Shown: positions 15,401-28,962, counted from the stretch's first letter. The stretch is DNA of 64,000 bases from Tetranychus cinnabarinus (GCA_022266195.1 WHVY01000009.1:248001-312000); one strand, 5' to 3'. The notes: a model not told the origin generated them from the letters alone. A program made the numbers and translations.

Positions 15401-18400
15401 GATCATTTGGGTTAAATTGTGAGACCCAAAATTGGACTTCTCAATGATCACTGGTCTACCAAGCAAAATGATATCAAGGCCCAGTTGCGCTTTAACCAGT
15501 TAATTGTACCAAACCTTTTCCTCCTGATTTACTGATTGCTTTTGTTTCTTTCATTATTAAATGATGAGATCATTGTTGATTAATGATTTGCCTAAAATAA
15601 TGTATCAAAATAATAATTTATATCCAACTCTGTTTTGGGTTTAATTCAATTTCTTCTCCTTCCAACATGTAATTTACCAAATCAATGGTTGATCTTGTCT
15701 TTTGTATTTTAACTTTGATTCAATCAGAAAAGCAAATTCATTTTGTTTCAATTGAAGCACAATTTAATCAAATGTTTTTAAATGTTTCTCATTTTTCCTC
15801 TTAGCATGTAGTTCAATGTGTAATTGTGGCAATCAAGACTATTGGAAACATCATGTTGGTTACCTTTTTACTCAACTTTATGTTTGCAGTTATTGGAGTT
15901 CAATTGTTCAAGGTAAGTTTTTAGATTTTCATCGAGTCAACAATCAATGTTAACAAAATTAAATTGTCAAATTAAATTTCTTTTTGTAGCAAAAAGAAAA
16001 TCTCAATTCCTCTCTTCCAATGATTGAGTTGGTAAATTGGTAGACAAATCACGTCAAATAGAGTTTACAGAATTTACAATTTACTGTTAACATTTTCATT
16101 ATTTAATTTCATTATTATCATTTGTTAATAATATGATATAATAAGAGCTCAAGGGACGAGAAAGCCTTAAAACCCATTGAAAGTTACACTTAGAGCAATA
16201 ATAGGAAACTCAATAGAGAAGTGATAATACAATGTGTATTAAAACGAGTCATAACTGAGTAACATTTTGTTTTGTATGAATTTTTGATAGTCAGGAATGA
16301 TCATCATGTCTGAAGATGACAATAAAACTGATGATTACTTGACAAAATGTTACCAGCGAAAAATGTTATCAAATGTTGTTTAATAATATCATCAATGTTA
16401 TCGTGATATTCATTAAAAATTTATACTTTCTTCTCGACATGAAAACTGACTGCTTATCCCAATTAGTTTGACACAATGAAACCTGAAATAATAGTTGAAT
16501 TATAATCATTAAATGAAAGTGTTAATGTTGATACATTTGGAAGGTCCATTTAACTTTGAAAGTATTGAACATTAAAATAGAGTAATTGTCTTGTAAATCA
16601 TTCCAATAAGTGAGTATTAAGTTCCAACAATCAATAAGAGTTAATTTTTTGTTTCAATTGAGTTAACAATGAGAAACAATTTATTGCAACCATTTAATTG
16701 AAATTTTCATTGTTCATTTTCACAGGGGAAATTTTATTCATGTACAGATGAATCAAAGGAGACTCCAGAAGATTGTCAGTAAGTTTAATTGTTGCCATTT
16801 ACAGTTGCTACAATTTACCAATAATAACGTTTACTTTCCCTTCATTTTTCAGAGGTTTTTTCATCGACTATGAAAGCGGTGATGTTAATCGTCCAATAAT
16901 TAGAGAGCGAACCTGGGACAACAATGTATTTAATTTTGACGATGTCGCCAAAGCCATGTTGACCCTGTTCACTGTATCGACATTTGAAGGTTGGCCGACG
17001 TAAGTTGATTAAAGACTAAAGATTGAAAAGATGGTTCAAGGCATTGAAAACTAATTATTGTCCAAGGCGTTCAGAAGTGTGATCAGTTGACTGTGTTCAA
17101 AGGGAAAATCAAAGATCACGATTTGTCTGACCATTTAACTTGTGATATTGTGCTTTATTATCACAATCAATTGCAGTTTTTCATTATAACCTTTGGACAA
17201 TTTGATTTGTCTGTTTAGGTTGAGATGAAAAGGAGGACAAATTTGTTGTGACGCTCATTTGGATCCTTTTCATTTCACTCCTTTCGATTGTGGCTAACAT
17301 CATTTTGATTCCTCTATTGAACCCTATTTACACCGTATATTAATCTACTGGCTGGTGAAAGGAGGAAAGTTAACTCAATTAGTTGAGATAAATTGCAATG
17401 ATTCAATTATTACAGAAGCTTGTCTTTACTCATCTAATTAATTAATCAGTGAATAGATTTGGCGAGAGATGAATCTTTCTTCTAATAGCATTTTATATGC
17501 TTTACAGGTTTCACATGAAAATCAAAATGGTTTAACCAAACAATTACCCAAAATAAATAGCTTTTTTCGGTTCATCATTGCAATTGTGAATATTATCCAA
17601 TTCCCATTGAATTAGTCATAATTAATAGACACAATTAATGGTTTCATTTAATTTAACCAGTGACTTTCATTTAGTCACATAACCATTGTGATTTGTATGA
17701 AATGAAAGACTAGTAAACAATTGCTTTTCATGTAACCAGGTTTTCATGGCAAATCATATTGACATGATATTCATCGTATTCATGCCAATAATGGTTATAT
17801 GAGAAGTAAATTATTGAATAGTCAGTTGAATGATTGATCTAACTGTTGAATACAATTGTTACAAAGGTTAACAATTCATATAAAAATGGAAATGAATTCA
17901 TGGTTCCAATGTGTTCAATACAAAATCAATTTCATCTTTAACTTGTTAACCTGTTAACTATCGATATCTAATGGTTTATCTTCCGCTATTAGCATTATTT
18001 AAATTTTAGTCAACAATTGCTATTCATATTCAAATTAAATATGACCAAAGCTGTTTCAACTAGAGTTGGATACAAACAGAGCAATCTAAATTAACCATTT
18101 CAACAGTTAGTATTTTAGTTAAGAACTGCAAATGTATTCTTAATCAATAACAGAATCTGCGAAATGTTGAAATGGACAGAAATAATTTCGATAATGTTTC
18201 TTTTATTGTTGAAAATGTTCCACTTTTTGTGTCACTTTTCGTTAAAATGAAAGAAAAAAATTCTCGAATCTTTTCATCTTTTCATTTATTTCTATTTTTA
18301 GGTCAAATTGTTGAGAAAATTGGTGAAAACATTGATTTTTACTGAACTGTTATTATTGGGTTCATTACAAGTTATCCTTTTTTGAACACCAAACCTTTGA

Positions 18401-21400
18401 AACATTGAGATTCTGAAAACATTCAATGATGCACATGAGGAGATTTAACTGTAATCCTAATCAAGTCTACCTTAATTTATTCCTACTCATAGTTATTATG
18501 ATGATAATACGTTAAATTAAATGGATCAAATTGACTGTAATAATAAACTTGATACCAATTTGGGTACATTTAATGGGAATATGTTTTAAGTTTAGTACAG
18601 TTTCAAGTTTACTGTGATGAATGAAAATGAATGAAAGTAAAATGGATGCTAAAATTGTTACTCAAATTAACCACAGAAATGTAAATAATCAGCTTCTCCG
18701 GGGAATCTCGAGATTTTGTGACATGCATAATCATTAATTAATTCAATTTCAACATTGCTAATCACAATAATGAGAAACAATTTAAATAGTTAGTCAACTG
18801 TATTATTATAAACATCAATGTAAATAGAGAAAAAGCTAACCATTGAATGAATTAAATGAATTGAATCTTAATCTAATTTATACATTTAAGAAGCTATTTA
18901 TTATTTTCAATGAAATATTTATTGCCTTTAATCATTTTTCCCAACAATTTAACCTTATTATAACCATGTTAATACCATTTACCTCTTCAAGTCAACCATC
19001 CATTCACAATATTAGTTAATAAGCAACCTTTTCAATGTAATGTTATTTTTGGTGATTAATATTTTGTTTTGTGTGTTTGTTACAGATTATTAGAGGTTTC
19101 AATGGACTCTCGAGCTGAAGATCTTGGTCCTACCATGAATTATCGTCCTGTTGTATCAATATTTTACATTATTTACATCATTGTAATTGCCTTTTTCATG
19201 GTTAACATATTTGTTGGTTTCGTTATTGTAACCTTTCAAAATGAGGGTGAACAAGAGTACAAAAACTGTGAACTGGACAAGAATCAGCGGAATTGCATTG
19301 AATTTGCTTTAAAAGCGCGACCTGTTCGTCGTTATATTCCCAAACAACGAATCCAATATAAAGTCTGGTGGTTTGTTACCTCAACCTATTTTGAGTATTT
19401 CATCTTTATCCTCATTCTTGCCAATACAACAACCCTTGCAATCAAATTTAACGGACAATCACAAACATATACCGAAGTCTTGGAGAAACTGAATCTCATT
19501 TTTTCAATAATCTTCGCCATTGAGTTTATCCTGAAACTGTATGCCTTTCGATTTAAAAATTATTTCTCCGATTTTTGGAACATTTTGGATTGTATTCTTG
19601 TTCTTGGATCATTTGTACATATCGGCCATGATGTTATTGTAAAGAAAGCTTCCAATCTAACCAAGGAAGGAGCTGGTGGAAGTAAACCTTTCAATATGAA
19701 CTTTTTCCGTCTCTTTCGGGTTATGAGGTTGGTCAAACTGTTGGCTCGTGGTGAGGGTATTCGAACCCTTTTATGGACCTTTGTCAAATCATTTCAAGCT
19801 CTTCCTTATGTTGCTCTTCTAATTTTACTTCTTTTCTTCATCTATGCCATTGTGGGCATGCAAACCTTTGGTAAAATAGTACTTGACTCAAATACGGCCA
19901 TTAATAGAAACAACAATTTCCGTTCCTTTTTCCAAGCCATTATTGTGCTCTTTCGATCGGCTACCGGGGAATCTTGGCAAGAAATTATGATGGCTTGTAC
20001 TGACCAACCTGAAACTAAATGTGACCCAGCAGCTAAATCAAAGGAAAAGTGTGGCTCTCCATTAGCTTACCCTTATTTCATCTCATTTTACATTCTTTGT
20101 TCCTTTTTAATCATCAATTTGTTTGTGGCTGTTATTATGGATAATTTTGATTATTTAACACGAGATTGGTCTATTTTGGGTGCTCATCATTTAGATGAAT
20201 TTGTCCGCCTTTGGTCTGAATATGATCCTGATGCTAAGGGAAGAATCAAACACTGTGATGTTGTCACTCTTTTACGAAAAATATCACCACCTCTTGGTTT
20301 TGGCAAGCTTTGTCCTCACCGAATTGCCTGTAAAAAATTGGTCTCCATGAATATGCCTCTTAACTCGGATGGAACTGTGATGTTTAATGCAACTCTTTTT
20401 GCTCTGGTCCGAACCAATTTGAAGATAAAAACCGATGGTAACATTGACGAGGCCAATGAAGAGTTGCGAGCCATTATACGGAAAATCTGGAAACGCACTT
20501 CACCCAAACTGCTTGATCAAGTTGTCCCACCAGCAGCTGATGATGAGGTTACTGTGGGCAAATTTTATGCCACCTTTTTAATTCAAGATTATTTCCGAAG
20601 GTTTAAGAAACGCAAAGAAGAGCGAGATAAACATGGTAATAAAGATGAAGATAATGCGGTTGCTCTTCAAGCAGGATTACGAAGATTACATGAATTTGGT
20701 CCAGAAATTCGTCGAGCAATCTCTGGTTCATTGGATGAAGATCAATTTTTTGATAGCCAAGAAGCTGAACCAATGCATCGAAGGAATCACTCCTTGTTTG
20801 GAAATGTTTGGTCAACTGTTAGAGGTAAAAGGATGCCAATGGGTCCTCCTTTATCCCAAGGTAGGCAATCAACTGATTACTTGTTTAACCAACTTTCAAC
20901 ATTGTCAAAGTAAATCTTTTAATGGTCATCCGAGTTGTTTAATGAACTTGAAGGCAAAACTCAAAAGTAATCACTTCTTAACCTTTTCAATCCCTTTAGA
21001 GTTTAGATTCAGTGTTTAGTTTAATCTTTTGGGTAACAATTTTTTTCTATTGAAATATTCATTTTGAGTTAATTGTCAATCAATTCACAAGAATTAAGTT
21101 AAAAAGGTGTAAAAAAGTGTCTCTTTTAATCTTAGCTTAGACAAATAATTAATTAATGTGTTCATTTTTGTCTCGCTTCGGTGAATCAAACAAAAGGTGA
21201 TCAGCTCACTTGTTAATGATTAATCTTACTATTTATAATGACTACATGGCATTACTATTGGATGGATTACAATTACAATTTAATTTGCAAGCATTAACAA
21301 CCTTATTGTTTACCTTTGAGTATTAAAATGTCAATGTTAATTGTGACAATCACCTATTTTACTCTATTCATTGTCTGCAAGTTAATATTCCAATTAAAGC

Positions 21401-24400
21401 TCAATGTTTTGTTGTTAGGAATTGATATTATCACCATTATTATTATTGTTGTTATTGTTGTTATTTGGATGAATCCTGAAGGAATCAAATGAAAAAGTTT
21501 ATCAATTAATTAGGTTTGAAACAAGATTTATTTTGTTCAATTGATTGTTTCATTTATATTTGTTCAATAACAATAATAATAAAGCTTGTTAATAGTGAGT
21601 TGCTCAGGGAATCTAAAAAGGTAATTTCATGGTTACATTGATAATGTCCATGAACAATGAGCATTCATGATATAACTTTCAACCATTTCCTTAACAATAA
21701 ACTGATCTCAAGATTTCATCCAAAGAATCTTAAATTTTCTCAAATAATAACAAAACAAAACAACAATCACAATGACTGTTAACTAAAATGTCAATAATGA
21801 ATGTAAAGCACCAACAATCAAGCAATTGTTAAGATTTCCTCCTTTGACTGGATATTAAATTAAACCTAGAAAATTCTTGAATCTAAATTAAGCCAACTCC
21901 AATCCAACCAATTCCAATGATCAGATTTTAGCAATATTTGTATCCAAAACCTGATGACTTATTTGGTTATCAATAAGATCATTTTTCATGTTTAACTTTA
22001 CCTGATCGTCTGAACATACACAATTATCCTGAACATTTATCTTATGGTAACAGTTAAGAGTAGCTATTTAGTATTCCAGATGATTTTCATGCTCAACTAA
22101 TACTGATTAAATAATGAAACTCAGGAATGAGACATAAAAAGGACAACTTTTTTGAATGATTGGGAAAGCAGATTGATTAATATATCAACCTACTCATTGG
22201 AATTCATTTTACTGAATTTGGTTTTTCCCTGAAAATTTGAGTCTATTTAAAGTCTCTTTTGTTTTTATTCCCATATTGGGTCAACCCTCGATTATCATGC
22301 TTTTTGTCATGAAAAATGAACAGAATGAAATGAAAAATATTTCTTCTTTTTCGAGTAACATGATAAGTAAAAGGTTATTTTCCATGATTTCCCATTGGAA
22401 ATTTGCAAAACTCTGAAAATAGTGAAAAAGGCATCAGAAAATATGATGATGATTATTATTACTATTATTATTATCAAGAGGATGAAATAAACAAAAGGTG
22501 AGGAGTCTGATGATTAAGAGCCAAAAAATTGTCAATAACAGTTGATGGAAATTCAATAGCTTCAGGGAATATCAAAGTTTCGCGTCTTGATAACTGTTAT
22601 TTCTTTGTCTTTTTTTTCCTGTGCTCATGTTGATGGTGAACTTGATTGAACTTTGTTCAATCCAAGCACATTTAAACAATAATAAAGGCTGAAATTGGTA
22701 GATAAAAAAGATAAAATCAGAGTGAGAATAAAAAAAAAGATGAAAATTATGTAGCAAGAAAATTACTTTTAATGATAAAAGTTATTCAGTTCAAACTGCT
22801 TTTGGTTGTTTTTGTTTTTTTTTATCGTTCAACTCTTTTCCTCTCAGTCAGTTCCAGGCTTTCCGATATTCACCATTCAGCTGATTTACACTGAGAAGGC
22901 AAAAATATTTTATTAACTCCATCTTTGCCTTTTCCTATGTTGTTTCCTGATCTTACTGATGCATTTAATACTTCAAAATTTTTGCATCTCCTGTGATGCT
23001 AGTGTTATATGTATTAATGAATTGATTTTTTGCAGTAAAAGTTTCTCCAGGAAAATGGTCCAATTTGAAGTCTTTGCGCTTGAATTTTCAATGAACTTTA
23101 TTGTCTTGATTAAACTGTAATCTCGGTTTATTGAAGTTAATTTTAGGAGCCAAATTTCGTCAAAATATAACCACTAAATAAAAGTTAATAGCATCTAATT
23201 TTTATCAACCATGGATCCATATTAGTAATTTGATTCTCTTTTCTTCTCGTTTTTGCTTGATTTGTTTCCTTGGTTAACTTGGTTCCAAAAATTGCTTAAA
23301 CAGAGGAAAAAAGCAAATTAGATTAGTCACTTAAATTTATCAAAGTAAATTCATTGAGGCTTACAAAACTCGTGTAATGTCATGTCCTTCATCATCACTC
23401 TCATCGTTATCAACTTCATGTTGATCATCTTAAACAGCAGAAACATCTTGATCGTATTCATTTACCCTTCTCTAATTGCTTTATATAAGCTTATCTAAAT
23501 TATTACTTTAAAAATCTTGTCAACCTCTTGAACAAGGTTCTTGGTGCATTTTTATAACAAATGATTGATCATTCTAATTACAACCTTATCTTTTGATTCT
23601 CTAATTTTTTAATCGATTAATTCTGTTGATGCTTGAAAATTGACACTGGTTAATCAAAAGTCAACATGATTCTTTTCAAGTTGATCAGCCTCTTGCTTCT
23701 CACTTTGTTTCAATCATTCATGTTTACCCATCTAATGCTGCAAGCTAAATCAGAACATTGTTTATCTAATTTCAATTTTATCTTTTCTGTCATTCTATCT
23801 ACTATCACAGTTATAAAATTATTCAAATAAACTTTGATTGACAATTTGATTTAAAAAAAGCTGTAGAGTCTGATCAAAAACTAAACAAATTAAAAATGCT
23901 ATTTGTCAAGCTTTCAGTTCAAAATTAAGAGTGATTCGACTTTAATCATTAATCAAGACTCGAGACCATTAAATAGACTATTTAGCATCTATTAATTAAC
24001 ATTGCTTGACATGACTTGGATACTGTTGTACTGAAATACAAAATGATTGGATATCGAGGAATTGAAAACCTTTCACTAACTGGACTTGTCTAAGTTTACT
24101 TTGCCATCATTACATCCATCAATTAGTTAACAAGAAAAAAAACCAAGAGTTTTAAAGTTGAAAATGCCAATTTTGTGAACAATTTAAAGCACTAAATGTC
24201 TAGAGTTTTCCAAATTCCAGTCCATTTAATGGTGAAAGAATTTGAAAAATAATGATTTTCCTTTTTGTATCCATTTTGTATAAATGGAGCTTATCGACTT
24301 ACAAAGTTATTGTGATGAGTAAATTATTTATAATAGAAACGATCATCAACCATCATCATCGCCTTTATCATGAATTTCATCTTCTTTTGATGGTTTCCTT

Positions 24401-27400
24401 CTTTTACCTTAATATATTTTTCATTCAATCCAATTGTAAGTTTACTTGGCTGCTTTGTGGCTGAACCATGCCAAATGTAAAGAGCTTCGTCAGCCTCTTT
24501 TCATTCATTGACATGTTGTACTTTTTGTGTGTCCCAAGTGAAAGGTTTTCTTTACTTTGTCCATAATCATACATTTGTCCATTTTCCTGTCCAGAAGAGA
24601 TGATCAAAGGTTTATAATTTTGACCAAATAAGCATCTAGAGGTTTACTGTCCTTGCTTAAAATAAACCAAAAACAGGATGTTTAAATGTTGATTCAACAA
24701 TTCATCGTATAATTCGTGGTTTTTCATCTTTAATCATCAGTCTAACTCTTCTCCTGTCTTTTATCTTCTTCTTGTCCTTATCCCTCTCCTATCATCTTCT
24801 GTAGGGAATCGTTTCAAAATGAAAGAAATGGGAATCCCAGGAAGTCCAGAACAAGAAGATCCATTCAGAAGGTAAGATTGTTTATAATCTGAAAAGGAAC
24901 GAGAAAAGATTAACATTAGCCAAAATAGTATCTGAATAGGTTGTGGGAATAAAGGAGTAAAGAAACGATCAACTTGATTATAATGGATCCCCTTTTTTGA
25001 TTTCAACTACAACCATTAAGGCAAATAAATGTCTAATAAAAAATTACAAAGCTTCAACACTTACGATTAGGCTATCGTTAATCAATTAAAACAATCTTGA
25101 AATTGTAACATATCAACATTGTTTAGCCATTTTATTTTAGATGACAATTAAATAAACCTGACACACAGTCTGTCACAGAACCAGCTTTTGTGACTAACTG
25201 TAAAATAATCAATAGTTTACCATATTGATTATCAGCTGGAAATCTTTTCTCGGTCCATTATTGATTATAATTTTCATGAGCTTTTGTGCTCCTACCATGA
25301 GCTGTTTAATTGTTGATCCTCCATCCTTATATCATTTAAGTTGTCTCAGGTTATCATTATGAATGATTATGGTAAGATATAATTTGAGTTTGCTGGATTA
25401 GTCCTTCTTTCATCCCAATTGAATGAATTATTTGTTTACTCACTAAATCGATTGCTAAAAATATATCCATCCATCTGACTATTAATATATTAACATGGAA
25501 CTTGTTTCTTTTAACACACAATTTTCCATTTACCAAGCAATTAACATAATGCTAAATTAACTCGACCTTTTTTCATTTCCTATCCGTTTCTTTACATCTG
25601 TAACACCTCATTTCATCCTCCCTTGGCTATTGTTTCACTAACTTTTTATTGGCCAAAACAAAAGTTATTGCCATCCTTTATATTCTCGAACTAAAAGCGA
25701 ATGTCCAGGTTTACCATTGGTGCACGAAATTAGGTCAAAACCAAGACCGTTATCAGCTTATTGTCAACATGTTCAAATTTGCTCTGAATGTGGTGTTACC
25801 AATGATCAATTGCATGATATCCACCAACAACAAAACCATCAGCAGCAGCCACAACAACCAAACCAGCAACAGATGATTGTTGACGCATATCCAACTAACC
25901 TTAATTGTGATTGTGGCAAGATTGTTTCATCAGCTCCAGTAATGGTCGAAACTGTATGCTCTTGCTCAATTAATCAATCAACTGAACGTATTTCACCAAC
26001 GTCAATAGATTATCCTTCATCTCGTTCAAACCCGCCAAAATTATCCTTTCAACGACCTGCCATTGCTGTTGTAAGGTTGGTTACACAATACTAATACAAT
26101 CCTCTTTGTCACTTAATTTCTTTATTCCACAATTTCCATGAGAAATGCCAATCAACATCATAAAACAAGAAAAATAAATTAATGCAAATTAACCTTAAAA
26201 AATAAAACGACAAAAACTAGAAATAATCACAGACAAAGGCTTTATTTAGACAACTTAATCACGTTATTTTCATATTTTAACCCTTACATCATACAAAAGG
26301 GGTCTTTAGTAGATTACAAACCGTATTATCATTTTATGAAACAAAATTCAATTCAATTTCCAATTGAATAATTGAAATTCAATTTCCAATTGAATAATTG
26401 AAATTCAATTACTCAATTTCATATCAACATTTTAACAGTTACTGAATCAGAATTTACTTTTACCACACTTCAGAATGTAAAGCGTCTATTAAAACATTAC
26501 ATATTGAATACAGCATACGATTAGTAATTTCTTGAGATTATCTAATTTCTTTCTTACATCTTGTATAATGGATTGATTTTACCAGGCAAACCTTCATCAT
26601 CAGATTTGAGGTCTTACAATTTAAATCATGCTGACAATTATCCAACTGATAATAACCCAAAGTGAAACTATTGAATAAGAAAATTGATTCGATAAATTAG
26701 ATTATGTTGCTCGTGTCATTAAAAGATGACTCGATGAAATTTGTTCAACGTGCTCAATGTTAACATTTTTTGACTGTTTCTCATCTAAAACCAGCTTGAT
26801 TATATCTTCACTAGTTGATTAATTGACAGTTTACTTGAATCAACTTGTTAAACACATCGTTGAGTTGCCAATTAGATCTGACACTAACTCCGATTATTTC
26901 CCTGTTCAATTGGTTAAAAGCTTGTTCAGCTTATAAAACTACAGCTTTTCTTGATAAACCTTTTCATTTTAAACACCTTAACAATCGTTACCTTTTGTGA
27001 GTTACATGCTATTCTGATTATTTCACTTGTCTTTTGTGTTTGTACTTCAGTTATCTGATTTCCTTTGAAACCAGGAATGGTTGAGAAGAAAAATTTGAGA
27101 AAATAAATTGCAATTTTAGGTCCATTATTAAGCTTTTAAACGGCTTTATAGTTACCAGATTGGTTTTGTCCTGTTTAACTAACATGTTATGTCAACCATT
27201 GATTCTTAAATGATGAAAAACAAACAATCTTTTACTACAGGGATCAAATGAAATGATTTTATAATCATTTGATCCATCAACCAACAGCTTATGAAACAAA
27301 AAACAATAACATCAACTGTATTTTATCAATTGTTGGACATTTTGCTTGACCATCAAAATCAACTTGAACAAGCTTTGTGTAATCGTTTTTTGATGTTTTC

Positions 27401-28673
27401 AGTTGTATAAATAATCCAAATCTTTGATGTAACAAAATTATTCAAGACAGCAATAGAATGAACAATTTAGTAATGCCATTATATCATGATCTTGATTGGG
27501 TTTCTTCAACTTTAATTAACCAACTGCACATTGAATCCAACTGTTTGTAGACTAATTACTAATTACTATTTCTTGTTTTTCCTATTAACTACTAATTAAT
27601 CTACTAAATTGCAACTTAATTTGGCTTTTTATGGATGTAGTGCTTCCATCGATGAAGATGAAGGTAGACCTAGACCACCCACTCCACCACCTCGTAGACA
27701 TACAATTAAATCATCATCATTTCGTCGACACCTTCGCTGCCTGTCTAAACAAGAAAGTGATCAAACAAGTTGTTCATTGGATCGACCATTGGGTTGTAGT
27801 CTAACCAATTTAACCTATGATTATAATTTAACAAGTGATTTGCCTGCTCAACCACCAACTCCACCAGCCCGATCCTCAACCGGCCAAGGTTCATTAGCAC
27901 CAGGAATTTCTCACCATTCCATTGACCCTAAAACTTACTCTGAAATTCATTCAATACCCACAACCAGTAGCTCAAGTAGTCATGGGTCACACTCAGCTCC
28001 TACTTCAGCCCGTTCTCGGTCTGGAGAAGGCTGTGAAAGTAACAGTTCACCTCGTCATCGTCGCCGTGCAATGAGTAATGTTGCTGTTTTCCTTAGGTTT
28101 GTCCCAGTACCAGCCATGGCAGTGGCCGGCTTCCTACCTGAACCGGCCATCTTTGGATCCAGGGGAAGTCCTCTTCGAGCTTCATATCATGGTAAAGCAT
28201 CGGAAAAACAGTACATTTCTGTTCCAGGAGCCATGGATAACAAACGATCTATTGATGTTGTCGGTTCTGCGGAGTCGTTAGTGGGGCGAGTTTTACAAGA
28301 ACAAGGGTTGGGCAAATTTTGTGATCCAGGATTTTTGAGAGCCACTCAACGAGAGATTGCTGAAGCGTTTAATATGACTCCAGAAGAGTTGGATCGAGCA
28401 GCTCATCGTATATTGGAAGCTGAACGGAAATCTTCACCTCAATTACAGCCTCTCTCGTCACCTACTTCAGGCCAACAATCTACCTCAACAACCACTCCTA
28501 ATGGAAACACTCCTGTACATCATTCAAACCTTCACTTAATAAGAGGACGAGGAGGAAACGGTCAAAATCAAACAACTAGTAATGGTCGTAATGCCACTCC
28601 ATCTCCTATTAAAACACCATCTAGTCCAAGCGAGGATGAAGACGAAGACAAATATAAAGATACTAAGCTATAG
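3201..28673 (+). CDS. L-type voltage-gated calcium channel alpha-1 subunit (Cav1/Ca-alpha1D type), 3' part of gene
   Basis: Pore-forming subunit of a plasma-membrane high-voltage-activated calcium channel. Sixteen coding exons are placed: 3201-3408, 4173-4293, 4856-5187, 5250-5313, 6288-6474, 7057-7186, 7261-7320, 7394-7500, 7568-7655, 15805-15912, 16726-16778, 16853-16999, 19086-20824, 24805-24871, 25698-26075 and 27641-28673. All have AG/GT borders and compatible phases, and they join to 1607 codons including the stop. The first exon needs two bases from an exon upstream of the window, so domain I and domain II S1-S4 are missing here. Pore glutamates are visible in domains II (TGEDW), III (TFEGWP) and IV (TGESW), the EEE part of the calcium EEEE ring. 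The IIIS6 and IVS6 segments and the IQ region are L-type rather than N/P/Q- or T-type. The gene is certain; the exon borders at 20824, 25698 and 26075 are the least certain. Confidence 0.95.
7057..16999 (+). CDS. Calcium channel exons: domain III S1 to pore
   Basis: Exon 7057-7186 gives IIIS1 (ending MLAVEDPLEGNRDRKK). Exon 7261-7320 gives IIIS2, 7394-7500 IIIS3, and 7568-7655 the voltage sensor IIIS4 with arginines at every third position (ILRVLRVLRPLRAINRAKG). After an 8149-base intron, 15805-15912 gives IIIS5 (ending AVIGVQLFK). Exons 16726-16778 and 16853-16999 give the extracellular pore turret and the filter sequence TVSTFEGWP. The small exons follow the segment-by-segment layout usual for animal Cav1 genes. 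In other animals the IIIS2 and IIIS3-S4 exons are often alternatively spliced. I saw no convincing second copy of either exon in the neighbouring introns. Confidence 0.9.
7656..15804 (+). other. Large 8.1-kb intron within domain III of the calcium channel gene
   Basis: This is the longest gap in the gene. It separates the voltage-sensor exon (IIIS4) from IIIS5. It is AT-rich and holds only short open frames without recognisable protein sequence, plus a (TG)n tract near 10025-10041. I found no nested gene, no tRNA and no extra channel exon by eye. Confidence 0.6.
17000..19085 (+). other. 2.1-kb intron between the domain III pore and IIIS6
   Basis: It starts with GTAAGT at 17000 and ends with TTACAG at 19085. 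It is AT-rich without readable coding sequence. The shorter channel introns 3409-4172, 4294-4855, 5314-6287, 6475-7056 and 15913-16725 are similarly featureless. Confidence 0.6.
19086..20824 (+). CDS. Calcium channel large exon: IIIS6, whole domain IV, EF-hand and IQ region
   Basis: This single 1739-base exon starts by completing the codon after WP at the pore. It encodes IIIS6 (FFMVNIFVGFVIVTFQNEG), the III-IV linker with the L-type sequence EQEYKNCELDKNQRN, all six segments of domain IV, the IV filter (ATGESWQE), IVS6 (FLIINLFVAVIMDNF), the EF-hand-like region (HHLDEFVRLWSEYDPDAKGR) and the calmodulin-binding IQ motif (LIQDYFRRFKKRKEE, near 20578-20625). Most animals split this stretch over many exons, so several introns have probably been lost. 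The reading frame stays open to 20913, but a donor at 20824/20825 joins in phase to exon 24805-24871. Retention of this intron would give a shorter tail ending at 20913. Confidence 0.9.
20825..24804 (+). other. 4.0-kb intron in the calcium channel C-terminal tail
   Basis: It follows the large exon and contains no recognisable gene. The first 89 bases stay open in the upstream frame (stop at 20911-20913), so an unspliced form could end there. The next introns, 24872-25697 and 26076-27640, are also non-coding apart from the direct repeat listed at 26352. Confidence 0.55.
24805..28673 (+). CDS. Calcium channel C-terminal tail exons
   Basis: Exons 24805-24871, 25698-26075 and 27641-28673 encode the distal cytoplasmic tail. 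Middle parts are low complexity: glutamine-rich near 25830-25870, and serine/proline-rich with PPTPPPRR and PPTPPAR SH3-type motifs near 27680-27870. The decisive segment is near 28265-28430 (AESLVGRVLQEQGLGKFCDP and TPEELDRAAHRILEAE), which matches the conserved distal element of the fly L-type channel tail and ties this exon to the channel. For exon 25698-26075 I chose the acceptor at 25697 and a GTTGGT donor after 26075 because they keep phase. The donor GTAAGG after 26070 looks stronger alone but breaks phase with 27641. The stop codon TAG is at 28671-28673. Confidence 0.8.
26352..26403. repeat. Two tandem copies of a 26-base near-palindromic unit
   Basis: The unit TTCAATTTCCAATTGAATAA plus TTGAAA occurs twice head to tail (26352-26377 and 26378-26403) without mismatch, followed by a partial third copy. 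Each unit is nearly self-complementary around CAATTG. It lies in an intron of the calcium channel gene. Confidence 0.8.
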
Positions 28674-28747
28674 AATGATTGGAAATTTTATTTCTTGGTT
28701 TCATGGAAATGTTTTGCATGTAAAAGTTATTTTATAAATCGATGCTT

Positions 28748-28797
28748 AATAAACTAGAAATATATCAAGTGAATAAGCTATTGTACAAAATAATAAA
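28748..28797 (+). terminator. Candidate poly(A) signals of the calcium channel gene
   Basis: AATAAA occurs at 28748-28753 and again at 28792-28797, 75 and 119 bases after the stop codon. Either could direct 3'-end formation. The call rests on the hexamers alone. Confidence 0.5.
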
Positions 28798-28920
28798 GAT
28801 GCATAATTAAATTTTAGATCTATTAAAGTTATGATTAAATGTTTTTGTTTTCAATTATTGCCAGCTATCATTTAATTGTCAACCATTAAAACGTTTATTG
28901 ATTCTCAAAATTTTCGGGTT

Positions 28921-28962
28921 GAGGATGAAGACGAAGACAAATTCAGAGATACTAAATTGTAA
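28921..28962 (+). repeat. Diverged copy of the calcium channel stop-codon region
   Basis: This 42-base stretch matches 28632-28673, the last 14 codons of the channel gene including the stop. The original reads EDEDEDKYKDTKL then TAG; the copy reads EDEDEDKFRDTKL then TAA. Amino-acid changes are conservative (Y to F, K to R). No AG acceptor stands just upstream, so it is probably a duplication remnant rather than an alternative last exon. The rest of 28674-29284 is AT-rich intergenic sequence. Confidence 0.75.

Noticed and set aside
28078..28281. A possible intron end (TTTTCCTTAG) inside the last channel exon
   Set aside because: The frame is open and in phase through it, and no matching donor lies at a sensible distance upstream.
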